Assembly: GCA_946185835.1 (NCBI GenBank)
Contig: CAMHKW010000024.1
Location: 1 to 32,379 of the forward strand
Direction: 5' to 3'
Length of the DNA stretch: 32,379 bases
DNA from: an uncultured Bacteroidales bacterium
Lineage (GTDB): Bacteria > Bacteroidota > Bacteroidia > Bacteroidales > Paludibacteraceae
The position numbers and the translations under genes are program-made. The notes beneath the pieces are model-generated. The model saw nothing but the letters and a program-made list of their open reading frames with translations. It did no database searches and was not told the origin of the DNA. Within the stretch, counting starts at the first letter, position 1; each line of letters starts with the position of its first letter. This document shows positions 15,247 through 24,128 of this stretch, one piece after another.

Positions 15247-17157
15247 ATGAATATCAAAACACTTGTTTTCAGTGCTTTGGCTTTGCCGTTATCTGTAGTG
15301 TTGCCACTCTCGGCACAGACTCTGAGTGTAGAGCCTACCATTGTTGACCCTTATAGTCCGGCTCAGGTCAGCTATTCGCAACTTCCTGAGGGTGCTCATG
15401 TATATCTCTATCAAGGCGTGTCGCTATTGCCTATGCAAGTGCATGCCGATGTAGTGTCGCCCGACAGCACCTTCTCAACCCTCGACCTTCTCGAGCCGGG
15501 CAACTATGTTGTTCGTGCTCAGGCCCAAGCCCCTATCGACTCGACCTTTCTAACTGTCAGACTTCTGCCCTTAGCCAACACCGACAAGTCAGCCATGTTA
15601 CTGTCTGACATCCACGTCATGGCGCCCGAGCTTATCGTCAGCGAAGGTGCAGCACTGAGCAAGGTGGTGGATGCCGACCGCAAGATGCTCGTCGAGAGTG
15701 CACGTATCTTCGATGCCCTTGTCGACTCTATCCTTACTCTTCGCCCCAAAGTGCTTCTTATCTCCGGTGACCTCACCAAAGACGGCGAGAAGGTGAGTCA
15801 CGAATATGTGGCAGCCGGTCTGCAACGACTGCTCGATGCCGGCATACCCTCTTTCGTCATACCTGGCAACCACGATGTGAGCAACCCTATGGCTGCCGTG
15901 TTCGATGGCGACGAGCGACGACCAACCGAGACCGTCAGTGCCGACATGTTCCGACAGATATATTCGTCGTTTGGCTACAATGCCGGGCAGTACGTGCAAG
16001 ATACGGCATCGTTGTCGTATATAGCCGAGCCGCTGCCGGGGCTGTGCCTTTTGGCAATCGATGCCACACAGTGGCAGTACAACACCTCGAAAACTGAGGG
16101 TGCCGATGCCGACTATCGCAACGACTACGGTAAGTTCCGTGAATCGACACTGCAATGGGTGCTCGACCGCGCCGACGAGGCTAAGGCTGCCAACAAAAGG
16201 GTGGTGGCTATGATGCACCACCAACTCGTGCAACACTTCGACGGACAAGCCGAGATGATGAAGTCGGCAGCGGTAGAGCAAGGCGACAGCATAGCACGCG
16301 TGTTTATGGAGCACGATATCCACCTCGTAATGACCGGACACATGCATATCACCAATATCTCGACTGTGTATAACAAAGCCCATACCGACAGTCTGACCGA
16401 GATAACGAGCGGCTCGACACTCACCTATCCGGTGGCATATCGCTGGCTCGCTTTCTCCGATGACCTAAGCCGCGTCGAGGTCAACACACGTCAAGTAAAT
16501 AGCGTTGAGGGCATCGACGACTTCGCCATATATAGCCGCGACCATTATATCAAACGTATACCTATCGTCACCAATGCGATGGTGAACTCTATGTCGAGTC
16601 GTATGCTGCAGATAATGAAACAGGCAGAGAACGTTCCGGGAGCATCACACCTGCTCTCTGTGCTGCCGGACACACCGCAAGGTATGGCTCAAATGCTCGA
16701 TAAGTATATGGCCGATGTGTTGGTGCTGTCCATTCTTACTGTCTCGGAGGGTAACGAAAACAATAAACTCTATCAGCTTATCGTCGATATGATAGACCAA
16801 GCCTTCGACCGTATTATCGACGACGTCACCGCCGAAGGATTCACGCCCATGGAGCGTTTTACTTATAAAAATTTCTTCAAACCCATGATATTGAGCTACC
16901 TGAATACACCTATGTATTCGATGCTCACCGACTGCACTAACTATGGCACGGCTGATGCCAATACCACCAACGACCTATATGCGTCGCTCGCTATCGGCTC
17001 ACCTTTGGCTGATACAAACTTGTGCAATTGGGGCAAATGGTGCACAAATATGAGTACCGAGGACGACGCGTGGTACGACATGCTTGGGCGGCGTTTCACG
17101 CAGAAACCTACATGGAAAGGTATATTTATTCACCAAGGAAAGAAAGTGCAACTCTGA
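15247..17157 (+). CDS. Exported calcineurin-type metallophosphoesterase
   Basis: A 636-residue protein with a signal peptide (to about residue 24, LPLSAQ). Residues 25-110 look like a beta-sandwich domain. The phosphoesterase core follows with all metal ligands: Asp121 and His123 (SDIHV), Asp175 (GDLTKDGE), Asn208 and His209 (GNHDVSN), His324 (MHHQL) and His365/His367 (GHMHIT). The C-terminal 200 or so residues (after about 430) are helical and match no domain I know. The substrate could be phosphate esters such as nucleotides, phospholipids or sugar phosphates; the sequence does not decide. It begins right after a strong terminator, so it needs its own promoter, which I could not identify in the 31 nt available. 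The location is periplasmic or surface. Confidence 0.88.
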   Translation: MNIKTLVFSALALPLSVVLPLSAQTLSVEPTIVDPYSPAQVSYSQLPEGAHVYLYQGVSLLPMQVHADVVSPDSTFSTLDLLEPGNYVVRAQAQAPIDSTFLTVRLLPLANTDKSAMLLSDIHVMAPELIVSEGAALSKVVDADRKMLVESARIFDALVDSILTLRPKVLLISGDLTKDGEKVSHEYVAAGLQRLLDAGIPSFVIPGNHDVSNPMAAVFDGDERRPTETVSADMFRQIYSSFGYNAGQYVQDTASLSYIAEPLPGLCLLAIDATQWQYNTSKTEGADADYRNDYGKFRESTLQWVLDRADEAKAANKRVVAMMHHQLVQHFDGQAEMMKSAAVEQGDSIARVFMEHDIHLVMTGHMHITNISTVYNKAHTDSLTEITSGSTLTYPVAYRWLAFSDDLSRVEVNTRQVNSVEGIDDFAIYSRDHYIKRIPIVTNAMVNSMSSRMLQIMKQAENVPGASHLLSVLPDTPQGMAQMLDKYMADVLVLSILTVSEGNENNKLYQLIVDMIDQAFDRIIDDVTAEGFTPMERFTYKNFFKPMILSYLNTPMYSMLTDCTNYGTADANTTNDLYASLAIGSPLADTNLCNWGKWCTNMSTEDDAWYDMLGRRFTQKPTWKGIFIHQGKKVQL

Positions 17158-17216
17158 TTTGTCTTAAGGCAAAGAGAAGTGAAATTCCGATATATTACTC
17201 TTGATATAAGCTTATT

Positions 17217-19364
17217 ATGAAAAAATACCTATTGTTTATTATGGCATCAGCACTCATCTCTACCGGTTGCAGCAAGCAGTCAGATGCCGACATCATCGGC
17301 AAAAACGACATCAAAATAGAAGGCTCGCGTCTCACACCCGAGGCATTGTGGGCTATGGGACGTATAGGAGCCGCCGACGTAGAGCCTTTGGGACTGATAG
17401 CATATCAGGTGACCTACTATTCGGTGGCGCAAAACAAGTCGAACACCGAGCTTTTTGTGTGCAACACCGATGGCTCGTACGTCAAACAGCTTACCCATTC
17501 TGCTTTTCGTGAGTCCGACCCTGCGTGGCTGCCCGATGACAGGTTAGCCTACCTGAGCAACGAAAGCGGTTCGTCACAGATATGGACGATGAAAGCCGAT
17601 GGCACCGACCGTCGTCAGCTCTCTGACTACGAGACCGACATCGAAGGGTTCCGTTTCTCAGCCGATGGCAAGAAGGTGGTCTTCGTGTCGCAAGTGAAGA
17701 CGGTGCCGACAACGCAAGACCTCTATCCCGACCTCGACAAGGCTACAGGACGAGTGGTCGACGACCTGATGTACAAACATTGGGACGAGTGGACCGAGAC
17801 AGCACCGCATCCGTTTGTGGCTGAGGTCGTTGACGGCAAACTCAGCAATATCGTCGACGTGCTCGAGGGCGAACCTTACGAGTGCCCGATGAAGCCTTTC
17901 GGAGGAATTGAACAGATAGCTTGGAATCCCAATGGCGAAGAACTCGCTTACACCTGCCGCAAAAAGACCGGATTAGAATATGCTGTGTCGACTAATTCGG
18001 ATATCTATATCTATAATCTTGCTACTCGCTCGCATACCAACCTGACTGAAGGTAACATGGGGTATGATACCAACCCGCAGTATTCGCCCGACGGACAGAA
18101 GTTGGCATGGCTATCAATGGAGCGCGACGGATACGAAAGCGACCAAAACCGTCTGTTCGTCCTCGACATTCAAAGCGGCGAGAAGACGTTTCTGTCGAAA
18201 GCCTTCGACAGCAATGTAGATGATTATATGTGGCTCGACAACTTCCAAATAGCTTTCACCGGTTGCTGGCATGCCCTGGTGCATGTGTATCTGACGGATA
18301 TGAAAGGCGAGATACTCGAGCTCACCGATGGTCAGTACGACTACTCGCTTGTCGGCTCCACCGGCGACATGCTTATCCTCAAACGTCACTCCATGCGCGA
18401 AGCAGACGAGCTCTTCTCGCTCGCCAGTGCAGTGGTAGAGATGGCTCGTCAGCCGCGTACCGACGAGTATATGGCACAATCACGGTTAGAACAGATGGGG
18501 ATTCTCCGTCAGATCACGTTCGAAAACAAACATATCTACGACCAACTCGAGATGGGACGTGTAGAGCCTGTTTGGCAAACCACAACCGACGGAAAGCAGA
18601 TGCTTACGTGGATTATCTACCCGCCGCAGTTCGACCCCTCGAAGAAATATCCGACGTTGCTTTACTGCGAGGGCGGACCTCAGTCACCTGTTAGTCAGTT
18701 CTGGAGCTACCGTTGGAACTTCATGATGATGTCTGCTAACGACTATATCGTTGTTGCTCCCAACCGTCGCGGTCTGCCCGGCTTCGGCATGGAATGGAAC
18801 GAGCAAATCTCGGGCGACTACGGAGGTCAGTGCATGAAAGACTATCTGACGGCTATCGACGACTTCTGCTCACGTCCGTTTGTCGACCGCGACCATCTCG
18901 GCTGCGTGGGCGCTTCGTTTGGCGGATTCTCCGTATATTGGCTTGCCGGACACCACGATAAGCGTTTTAAAGCTTTCATAGCACACGACGGTATCTTTAA
19001 CATGGAGATGCAATACCTCGAGACCGAAGAGAAGTGGTTCGCCAACTGGGATATGGGCGGAGCATACTGGGATAAAGACAACAAAGTGGCACAGCGCACT
19101 TTCGCTAACTCACCACACCTGTTTGTCGACAAATGGGATACTCCTATACTTTGTATACACGGTGAGAAAGACTACCGCATCCTTGCCAACCAAGGTATGG
19201 CTGCTTTCGACGCTGCTAAGATGCGAGGGGTGTCTGCCGAGCTGCTTATCTTCCCGGACGAAAACCACTGGGTACTACGTCCGCAAAACGGCATACTATG
19301 GCAACGCACCTTCTATCGCTGGCTCGACCGTTGGCTGAAGTCAAATCCTAATACCAACGACTAA
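17217..19364 (+). CDS. S9 family peptidase, DPP5-like lipoprotein
   Basis: A 715-residue prolyl-oligopeptidase-family enzyme. The N-terminus is a lipoprotein signal ending ALISTGC, with the lipid on Cys18. Residues about 60-420 form a WD40-like beta propeller with repeated strand motifs (ESDPAWLPDDRLAYLSNE; NPQYSPDGQKLAWLSMERDG). The alpha/beta hydrolase domain is in the last 270 residues. The catalytic triad is Ser567 (GASFGGFS), Asp652 (GEKDYRI) and His684 (ENHWVL). Length and layout resemble dipeptidyl-peptidase 5 of Porphyromonas, which removes dipeptides from extracellular peptides in asaccharolytic nutrition; the substrate here is inferred. The gene is 59 nt after the metallophosphoesterase and could be transcribed with it. 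Confidence 0.9.
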   Translation: MKKYLLFIMASALISTGCSKQSDADIIGKNDIKIEGSRLTPEALWAMGRIGAADVEPLGLIAYQVTYYSVAQNKSNTELFVCNTDGSYVKQLTHSAFRESDPAWLPDDRLAYLSNESGSSQIWTMKADGTDRRQLSDYETDIEGFRFSADGKKVVFVSQVKTVPTTQDLYPDLDKATGRVVDDLMYKHWDEWTETAPHPFVAEVVDGKLSNIVDVLEGEPYECPMKPFGGIEQIAWNPNGEELAYTCRKKTGLEYAVSTNSDIYIYNLATRSHTNLTEGNMGYDTNPQYSPDGQKLAWLSMERDGYESDQNRLFVLDIQSGEKTFLSKAFDSNVDDYMWLDNFQIAFTGCWHALVHVYLTDMKGEILELTDGQYDYSLVGSTGDMLILKRHSMREADELFSLASAVVEMARQPRTDEYMAQSRLEQMGILRQITFENKHIYDQLEMGRVEPVWQTTTDGKQMLTWIIYPPQFDPSKKYPTLLYCEGGPQSPVSQFWSYRWNFMMMSANDYIVVAPNRRGLPGFGMEWNEQISGDYGGQCMKDYLTAIDDFCSRPFVDRDHLGCVGASFGGFSVYWLAGHHDKRFKAFIAHDGIFNMEMQYLETEEKWFANWDMGGAYWDKDNKVAQRTFANSPHLFVDKWDTPILCIHGEKDYRILANQGMAAFDAAKMRGVSAELLIFPDENHWVLRPQNGILWQRTFYRWLDRWLKSNPNTND

Positions 19365-19392
19365 GAAGCAATTATGTTCCATACAAATGTTG

Positions 19393-19400
19393 TACCTTTG
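19393..19400 (+). promoter_or_regulatory. -7 box for the thioesterase gene
   Basis: TACCTTTG, followed by CA, matches the Bacteroidetes -7 box; no good -33 is seen at the right distance. It gives a leader of about 90 nt. Confidence 0.45.
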
Positions 19401-19495
19401 CAACTCGGTTCTGTTTTTCGCAGTCTACCACAAAAGAATTGATGGGCAGTTGATGACCACATTAATCTAATTAACAAAATTTTAACAGTAAGAAA

Positions 19496-20230
19496 ATGAA
19501 ATATCAGTTCGAATATTCGATTCACAATCAAGATGTAGATGCTAATAGTCGACTTCGTCTTTACACACTCGAGAACTACTTGCTCGACTCAGCCGGCTTG
19601 GCAGCCGACGACCTCGGGATAGGCTATCGCGACCTGCTCCGTGACAACCAAGCATGGGTCCTTATCCGTATGGTATGCAAACTCACCTACGTCCCGACAG
19701 TAGGCGACACCATCGTCATCGAGACTTGGGTTAACGGCTTCAAACATGGACTCAGTCCTCGTGAGTTCGTGCTCTATCGCAAGACATCGGAGGGACTCGA
19801 ACCAATAGCCAAAGCCCATTCGGTGTGGGCTGTAATAGACCTCACGTCTCGCCAGTTGCAAAATGTGTTTGCCCGGGAGCCTTATCTGTCTATCGAGTGC
19901 CACGAACTGCTCGACTTGAAAACGGCACGTCTGCGTCCGCTACAGCAGTTTAACCTGACAGATACTTACAAAATACGCTACTCAGACCTCGACTACAACT
20001 CCCATTGTAACTCGTGCAAGTACCTCGAGATGATGCTCAACGCAAACCATCAGATTGTTGATAACTGGTCGGAAGGACAGACGCTGTCCTTCGACTTGAA
20101 CTACCAACATGAGGTGTACCTCGACGATGTGGTGACCATCAATATGGACGTGCAAGACAACGAGATAACATACGATGTGATATGCCCTAACGGAGAACAT
20201 TCAGTATTAGCCAAGATAGCAAAAATATAA
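19496..20230 (+). CDS. Acyl-ACP thioesterase
   Basis: A 244-residue double hot-dog protein of the FatA/FatB-like bacterial family. It releases fatty acids from acyl carrier protein and so sets chain length. The first hot-dog domain (residues 1-130) begins KYQFEYSIHNQDVDANSRLR and includes WVLIRMVCKLTYVPTVGD. The second (about 155-244) contains RYSDLDYNSHCNSCKYLEMM, whose Asp-x-Asn-x-His pattern matches the catalytic region. The length is usual for Bacteroidetes. It has its own -7 box and a strong terminator and so appears monocistronic. Specificity cannot be read from sequence. Confidence 0.9.
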   Translation: MKYQFEYSIHNQDVDANSRLRLYTLENYLLDSAGLAADDLGIGYRDLLRDNQAWVLIRMVCKLTYVPTVGDTIVIETWVNGFKHGLSPREFVLYRKTSEGLEPIAKAHSVWAVIDLTSRQLQNVFAREPYLSIECHELLDLKTARLRPLQQFNLTDTYKIRYSDLDYNSHCNSCKYLEMMLNANHQIVDNWSEGQTLSFDLNYQHEVYLDDVVTINMDVQDNEITYDVICPNGEHSVLAKIAKI

Positions 20231-20285
20231 CACCGCTATTTAGACTAAAAAATTATTTTAGGAAACTTTAATATCTTTCTCTCTA

Positions 20286-20316
20286 CTGCAATGCTTTGTG
20301 CGTAAAAGCATTGCAG
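20286..20316 (+). terminator. Intrinsic terminator after the thioesterase gene
   Basis: CTGCAATGCTTT (20286-20297) pairs perfectly with AAAGCATTGCAG (20305-20316) around a 7-nt loop, followed by TTTTATTTT. A classical rho-independent terminator. Confidence 0.85.
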
Positions 20317-20380
20317 TTTTATTTTGGTAAACTTGGTGTGTTTTTGCAACGCCGATGTTGTTGGTAAGGTGAGATTGCTA

Positions 20381-20411
20381 TTGCGATATTGTGAAAAAAG
20401 TAGTAATATTG
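20381..20411 (+). promoter_or_regulatory. nrdJ: Possible nrdJ promoter
   Basis: TTG (20381-20383), a 20-nt spacer and TAATATTG (20404-20411, one mismatch in the -7 box). An ACCGAT/ATCGGT inverted repeat lies just downstream (around 20427-20450) and could be an operator. No cobalamin riboswitch pattern is seen in the 277-nt gap. Confidence 0.35.
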
Positions 20412-20507
20412 CAGTCGTTTTCGCACCGATGATTTTGCTATAATCGGTAACTCGTTAGACAATAGAAAAATAATACGTACAATAGAAATGTAAAATACCA
20501 AATCACC

Positions 20508-23057
20508 GTGAACACAAAAATCTACACACTTCAAGAAGCCCAAGAGGCGGCAACTCGCTATTTTGGCGGCGACGAGTTGGCTGCTCGCGTCTGGGCTACC
20601 AAATATGCGCTCAAAGACTCGCAGGGTAACATCTACGAACTCACTCCCGACGACATGCATCATCGTATTGCCGCCGAGATAGCTCGCGTGGAACGCAACT
20701 ATCCCGAACCATTGTCAGAAGAACGCTTGTTTGAACTGATGGAGCATTTCCGCTATATCGTTCCACAGGGTAGCCCTATGACCGGCATCGGCAACAACTA
20801 TCAGGTGGCATCGCTGTCGAACTGCTTCGTCATCGGTTGCGAAGGTGAAGCCGACTCTTACGGAGCCATCATCAAACTCGACGAGGAGCAGGTTCAGCTC
20901 ATGAAACGTCGTGGAGGAGTAGGGCACGACCTGAGTCAGGTACGCCCCGCCGGAAGCCCCGTGAAGAACTCGGCACTGACCTCTACGGGTCTTGTGCCTT
21001 TCATGGAACGCTACAGCAACTCCACACGCGAGGTCGCACAGGACGGCAGACGTGGAGCACTGATGCTATCTGTCGCTATCAAACACCCCGACGCCGAAGG
21101 TTTTATCGACGCCAAGATGGTGCAGGGAAAGGTGACCGGAGCCAATGTGTCGGTAAAAATCGACGATGAGTTCATGCGCGCTGCAACAGAACATAAGATG
21201 TATCGGCAGCAGTTCCCTATCGACTCAGCCAACCCAATGTATATCAAAGATATCGACGCATCGGCGCTGTGGAAGAAGATAATACATAACGCTTGGCAAT
21301 CGGCAGAACCTGGAGTGCTGTTCTGGGATACTATACTCCGCGAGAGTATACCCGACTGCTATGCCGACCTCGGCTACCGCACCGTCAGCACCAACCCATG
21401 CGGCGAGATACCTCTGTGCCCCTACGACAGCTGCCGACTCATTGCTATCAACCTCTATTCGTATGTCGACAACCCATTCACCGACAAAGCTGCCTTCAAC
21501 TTCGACCTCTTCCGTGAGCATGTCGGACTCGCCCAACGTATGATGGACGACATCATCGACCTCGAGATAGAGAAGATAGATAAGATCCTACTCAAGATAG
21601 CCTCTGACCCCGAGCCCGACGATGTGAAACGCACCGAGCGTGAGCTGTGGGAGAAGATACGTATGAAGACGCTGCAAGGTCGCCGCACGGGTGTGGGTAT
21701 CACCGCCGAAGGAGATATGCTGGCAGCCCTTGGCTTGCGCTATGGTACCAACGAGGCAACCGAATTCTCGGTTTCGGTACATCGTACTCTTGCCCTTGCC
21801 GCCTATCGCAGCTCGGTCGAGATGGCAAAGCAACGCGGTGCCTTCAAGGTGTACGATGCCAAGCGTGAGCAGAACAACCCCTTCATCCTGCGTATCAAAG
21901 AAGCCGACCCCGAACTCTATGCCGACATGGTGAAGTACGGACGACGCAACATAGCATGCCTTACCATCGCACCTACCGGCACCACCTCACTCATGACGCA
22001 GACCACGTCAGGTATAGAACCGGTGTTCCAAGTGGTGTACAAACGTCGCAGAAAAGTGAACCCCAACGACAAGGACGTGCATGTCGACATCGTCGATGAA
22101 GTGGGCGACAGCTTCGAAGAATATATCGTCTACCACCATAAGTTCCTCGAGTGGATGAAAATCAATGGCTACGACATCGACAAGAAATACACCGCCGACG
22201 AGCTCGATGCGTTGGTGGCTGCCTCGCCTTACTTCCACGCCACTGCCAACGACGTCGACTGGCTCAAGAAAGTGGAGATGCAAGGTGCTATTCAGAAGTG
22301 GGTCGACCACTCGATATCCGTCACCATCAACTTGCCAAACGACGTAAGCGAAGAGCTTGTCGGACAGCTCTACGAGACGGCATGGCGATGCGGATGCAAA
22401 GGCTGCACCGTATACCGCGACGGCAGCCGGACAGGAGTGCTCGAAGGAATAAAAAAAGACGATAAGAAGAAAGACGACAAGCAAAACTGCCATTGCTACG
22501 ACCCATTAGCTGTCAAGAAACGTCCGCAAGAGCTCGAGTGCGACGTGGTACGTTTCCAAAACAACAAAGACAAATGGATAGCCTTCGTCGGTCTGCTCGA
22601 CGGAAGACCATACGAGATCTTCACCGGACTTGCCGACGACGAAGACGGTATCTTGCTGCCTAAGTCCGTCTCGAAAGGTAAAATCATCAAGACTGTGTTG
22701 GAAGATGGTCAGAAACGCTACGACTTCCAGTATGTCAACACGCGAGGATTCAAGACAACCGTAGAAGGACTGTCGTATAAGTTCGACAAAGAGTTCTGGA
22801 ACTATGCTAAGCTTATCTCCGGTGTGCTTCGCTATGGCATGCCTATCGAACAGGTGATAAAGATGATTAACGGTCTGCAGATGGACAGCGAGACCATCAA
22901 CTCATGGAAGGTTGGCGTAGAACGTGCCCTTAAGAAATATGTCCAAGATGGTACTAAGGTCGAAGGACAGGTTTGCCCCAACTGCGGCGAACCGCTAATC
23001 TTCGAAGAAGGATGCATGCACTGCCGCAACTGCGGCTACTCACGCTGCGGTGGATAG
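20508..23057 (+). CDS. nrdJ: Class II (B12-dependent) ribonucleotide reductase
   Basis: An 849-residue enzyme that makes deoxyribonucleotides with adenosylcobalamin as radical source. It starts with GTG 20508 (MNTKIYTLQEAQEAA); no ATG precedes the conserved FGGDELAARVW segment. Conserved motifs are the redox Cys106 in ASLSNCFVIG, MKRRGGVGHDLS near 145, the active-site NPCGEIPL with Cys298, and IAPTGTTSLMTQTTSGIEP near 490. A Lys/Asp-rich linker (KKDDKKKDDK) sits near residue 650, followed by a C-terminal domain. The end carries a six-Cys zinc or thiol tail (CPNCGEPLIF, then CMHCRNCGYSRCGG) that probably reduces the active site. The TAG stop is shared with the first base positions of a repeat unit. 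Confidence 0.96.
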   Translation: MNTKIYTLQEAQEAATRYFGGDELAARVWATKYALKDSQGNIYELTPDDMHHRIAAEIARVERNYPEPLSEERLFELMEHFRYIVPQGSPMTGIGNNYQVASLSNCFVIGCEGEADSYGAIIKLDEEQVQLMKRRGGVGHDLSQVRPAGSPVKNSALTSTGLVPFMERYSNSTREVAQDGRRGALMLSVAIKHPDAEGFIDAKMVQGKVTGANVSVKIDDEFMRAATEHKMYRQQFPIDSANPMYIKDIDASALWKKIIHNAWQSAEPGVLFWDTILRESIPDCYADLGYRTVSTNPCGEIPLCPYDSCRLIAINLYSYVDNPFTDKAAFNFDLFREHVGLAQRMMDDIIDLEIEKIDKILLKIASDPEPDDVKRTERELWEKIRMKTLQGRRTGVGITAEGDMLAALGLRYGTNEATEFSVSVHRTLALAAYRSSVEMAKQRGAFKVYDAKREQNNPFILRIKEADPELYADMVKYGRRNIACLTIAPTGTTSLMTQTTSGIEPVFQVVYKRRRKVNPNDKDVHVDIVDEVGDSFEEYIVYHHKFLEWMKINGYDIDKKYTADELDALVAASPYFHATANDVDWLKKVEMQGAIQKWVDHSISVTINLPNDVSEELVGQLYETAWRCGCKGCTVYRDGSRTGVLEGIKKDDKKKDDKQNCHCYDPLAVKKRPQELECDVVRFQNNKDKWIAFVGLLDGRPYEIFTGLADDEDGILLPKSVSKGKIIKTVLEDGQKRYDFQYVNTRGFKTTVEGLSYKFDKEFWNYAKLISGVLRYGMPIEQVIKMINGLQMDSETINSWKVGVERALKKYVQDGTKVEGQVCPNCGEPLIFEEGCMHCRNCGYSRCGG

Positions 23058-23355
23058 CAAGAAGGTCAACGTCAATTTCCGCAAGAATGGCAACGTCAAT
23101 TTCCGCCGGTTATTAACCGGCGTTGCTATCAACGCAGTTTATCTATGGGTACGCCGGTTTGTAGTCGGCAGCAAGAAGGTCAACGTCAATTTTCGCAAGA
23201 AGGGCAACGTCAATTTCCGCCGGTTATTAACCGGCGTTGCTATCAACACCGCTTCTCTATGGGTACCCGGTTGTTAGCCGGCAGCAAGAAAGGCAACGTC
23301 AATTTCCGCCAGAAGGGCAACGTCAATTTCCGCCGGTTATTAACCGGCGCTTCCC
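23056..23355 (+). repeat. Palindrome-bearing composite repeats, cluster 1
   Basis: Three tandem units begin AGCAAGAA at 23056, 23170 and 23283 (periods 114 and 113 bp; the third is cut short). Each has two 24-bp sub-repeats (GCAAGAAGGTCAACGTCAAT and four more bases), then the perfect 19-nt palindrome CGCCGGTTATTAACCGGCG (23104-23122, 23218-23236, 23331-23349). In the first two a spacer follows, then a second hairpin in GGGTAC...CGGC. The cluster lies in the 3' region of nrdJ. Such elements resemble REP-type repeats, but no RAYT transposase is in the window. Confidence 0.85.
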
Positions 23356-23420
23356 GCCTTCCTCGTTCCTCCTTTTTTCATTGGCGGCAGGTGTAAATCG
23401 CTAAAATAGCTACCGTTAAG

Positions 23421-23512
23421 ACGTGCAAAAGGACGCTTCACAGCGTCCTTTTTACTTATAAGGTATTAGTCTGTTAATTTAAGGTACAAAAAAGATTGTG
23501 TTGTCTTGTTTT
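23421..23512 (-). ncRNA. Candidate small RNA
   Basis: A minus-strand promoter (23519-23548) is followed about 60 nt later by a terminator hairpin (23427-23452), with no gene in between. The predicted transcript is roughly 85 nt, starting near 23512, and is A-rich before the hairpin. It has no convincing open reading frame. Its existence is inferred only from the two signals. Confidence 0.35.
23427..23452. terminator. Bidirectional intrinsic terminator
   Basis: AAAAGGACGCT (23427-23437) pairs with AGCGTCCTTTT (23442-23452) around TCAC, with T-runs on either strand. It can end the nrdJ transcript (plus) and any minus-strand RNA coming from 23512 or from the phosphodiesterase gene. Confidence 0.8.
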
Positions 23513-23518
23513 CGAGTG

Positions 23519-23548
23519 CAAAGGTACTACCTTTTTGCCACATACGCA
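23519..23548 (-). promoter_or_regulatory. Minus-strand promoter without a gene
   Basis: TTG (23546-23548), a 19-nt spacer and TACCTTTG (23519-23526) followed by CAC give a full Bacteroidetes promoter. The -7 box is half of a TACCTTT/AAAGGTA inverted repeat (23520-23534), which might bind a regulator. The rest of the gap up to 23621 holds only a weak hairpin (23599-23617) after the phosphodiesterase gene. Confidence 0.55.
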
Positions 23549-23621
23549 ATAGCGTTTTTTATGTTTTGCAGCATAATAACCAAACATGATTTAACGGCAG
23601 TTTGCGCCTCACAAACTAAAA

Positions 23622-24116
23622 CTATTTGCGGTCGAGTTCGATGACTTCCATGTCGTGAATCTCGGCTTCGCTAATCCGAAAGCGTAGCAGCGTCTGAATG
23701 GTATGAATGCCATACTTGCCTGCCGCACCGGGGTTGAGGCACAGCATCCGAAAGGCGGGGTCGTACTTGATACGCAGGATGTGCGAGTGACCGCAGACGA
23801 ACAGCTGCGGTGGGTTGGCGGCTATCTTACGTAGCGCCAGAGGGTTGTAGTTGCCCGGATAACCGCCTATATGTGTCATCAGCACGTCAACTTGCTCGAT
23901 GCGAAACCGGTAGAACTCGCTCAGCGTAGCTCGCACATCGCCGTAGTCGCAGTTGCCGTATACCGCTCGGGTGGGTTTGAACTCCCTCAGGCGGTTCAGT
24001 ACCTCAGCTGTGCCGATGTCGCCGGCATGCCATATCTCGTCAACGTCTTTGAAATGCTCGAAGACACGGCTGTCGAGCAATCCATGTGTGTCAGAAAGAA
24101 GACCTATCGTGCGCAT
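23622..24116 (-). CDS. YfcE/MJ0936-type metallophosphodiesterase
   Basis: A 164-residue single-domain cytosolic phosphoesterase of normal family length. The metal ligands are Asp9 and His11 (SDTHG), Asp33 (HAGDIG), Asn55 and Asp57 (GNCDYGD), His82 (MTHIGG) and His110/His112 (CGHSH). The C-terminal LNPGAAGKYG motif is also typical. Members hydrolyse phosphodiesters in vitro; the natural substrate is unknown. It is the last gene of the recQ-gldF operon, starting 12 nt after the gldF stop. No RecQ-related role is known to me. Confidence 0.9.
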   Translation of the reverse strand: MRTIGLLSDTHGLLDSRVFEHFKDVDEIWHAGDIGTAEVLNRLREFKPTRAVYGNCDYGDVRATLSEFYRFRIEQVDVLMTHIGGYPGNYNPLALRKIAANPPQLFVCGHSHILRIKYDPAFRMLCLNPGAAGKYGIHTIQTLLRFRISEAEIHDMEVIELDRK

Positions 24117-24128
24117 GATGATAAGTGT

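Noticed and set aside
20231..20507. Cobalamin riboswitch upstream of the B12-dependent reductase
   Set aside because: I looked for a B12-box pattern and found none; the region holds a terminator and a possible promoter only.
23050..23277. Open frame of 75 codons through the cluster 1 repeats giving repeated peptides such as KKVNVNFR
   Set aside because: The unit length of 114 bp is a multiple of three, so a frame stays open by arithmetic. The frame begins inside nrdJ, lacks its own start signals, and the palindromes are conserved as DNA. The same holds for 26613-27026 across cluster 2.
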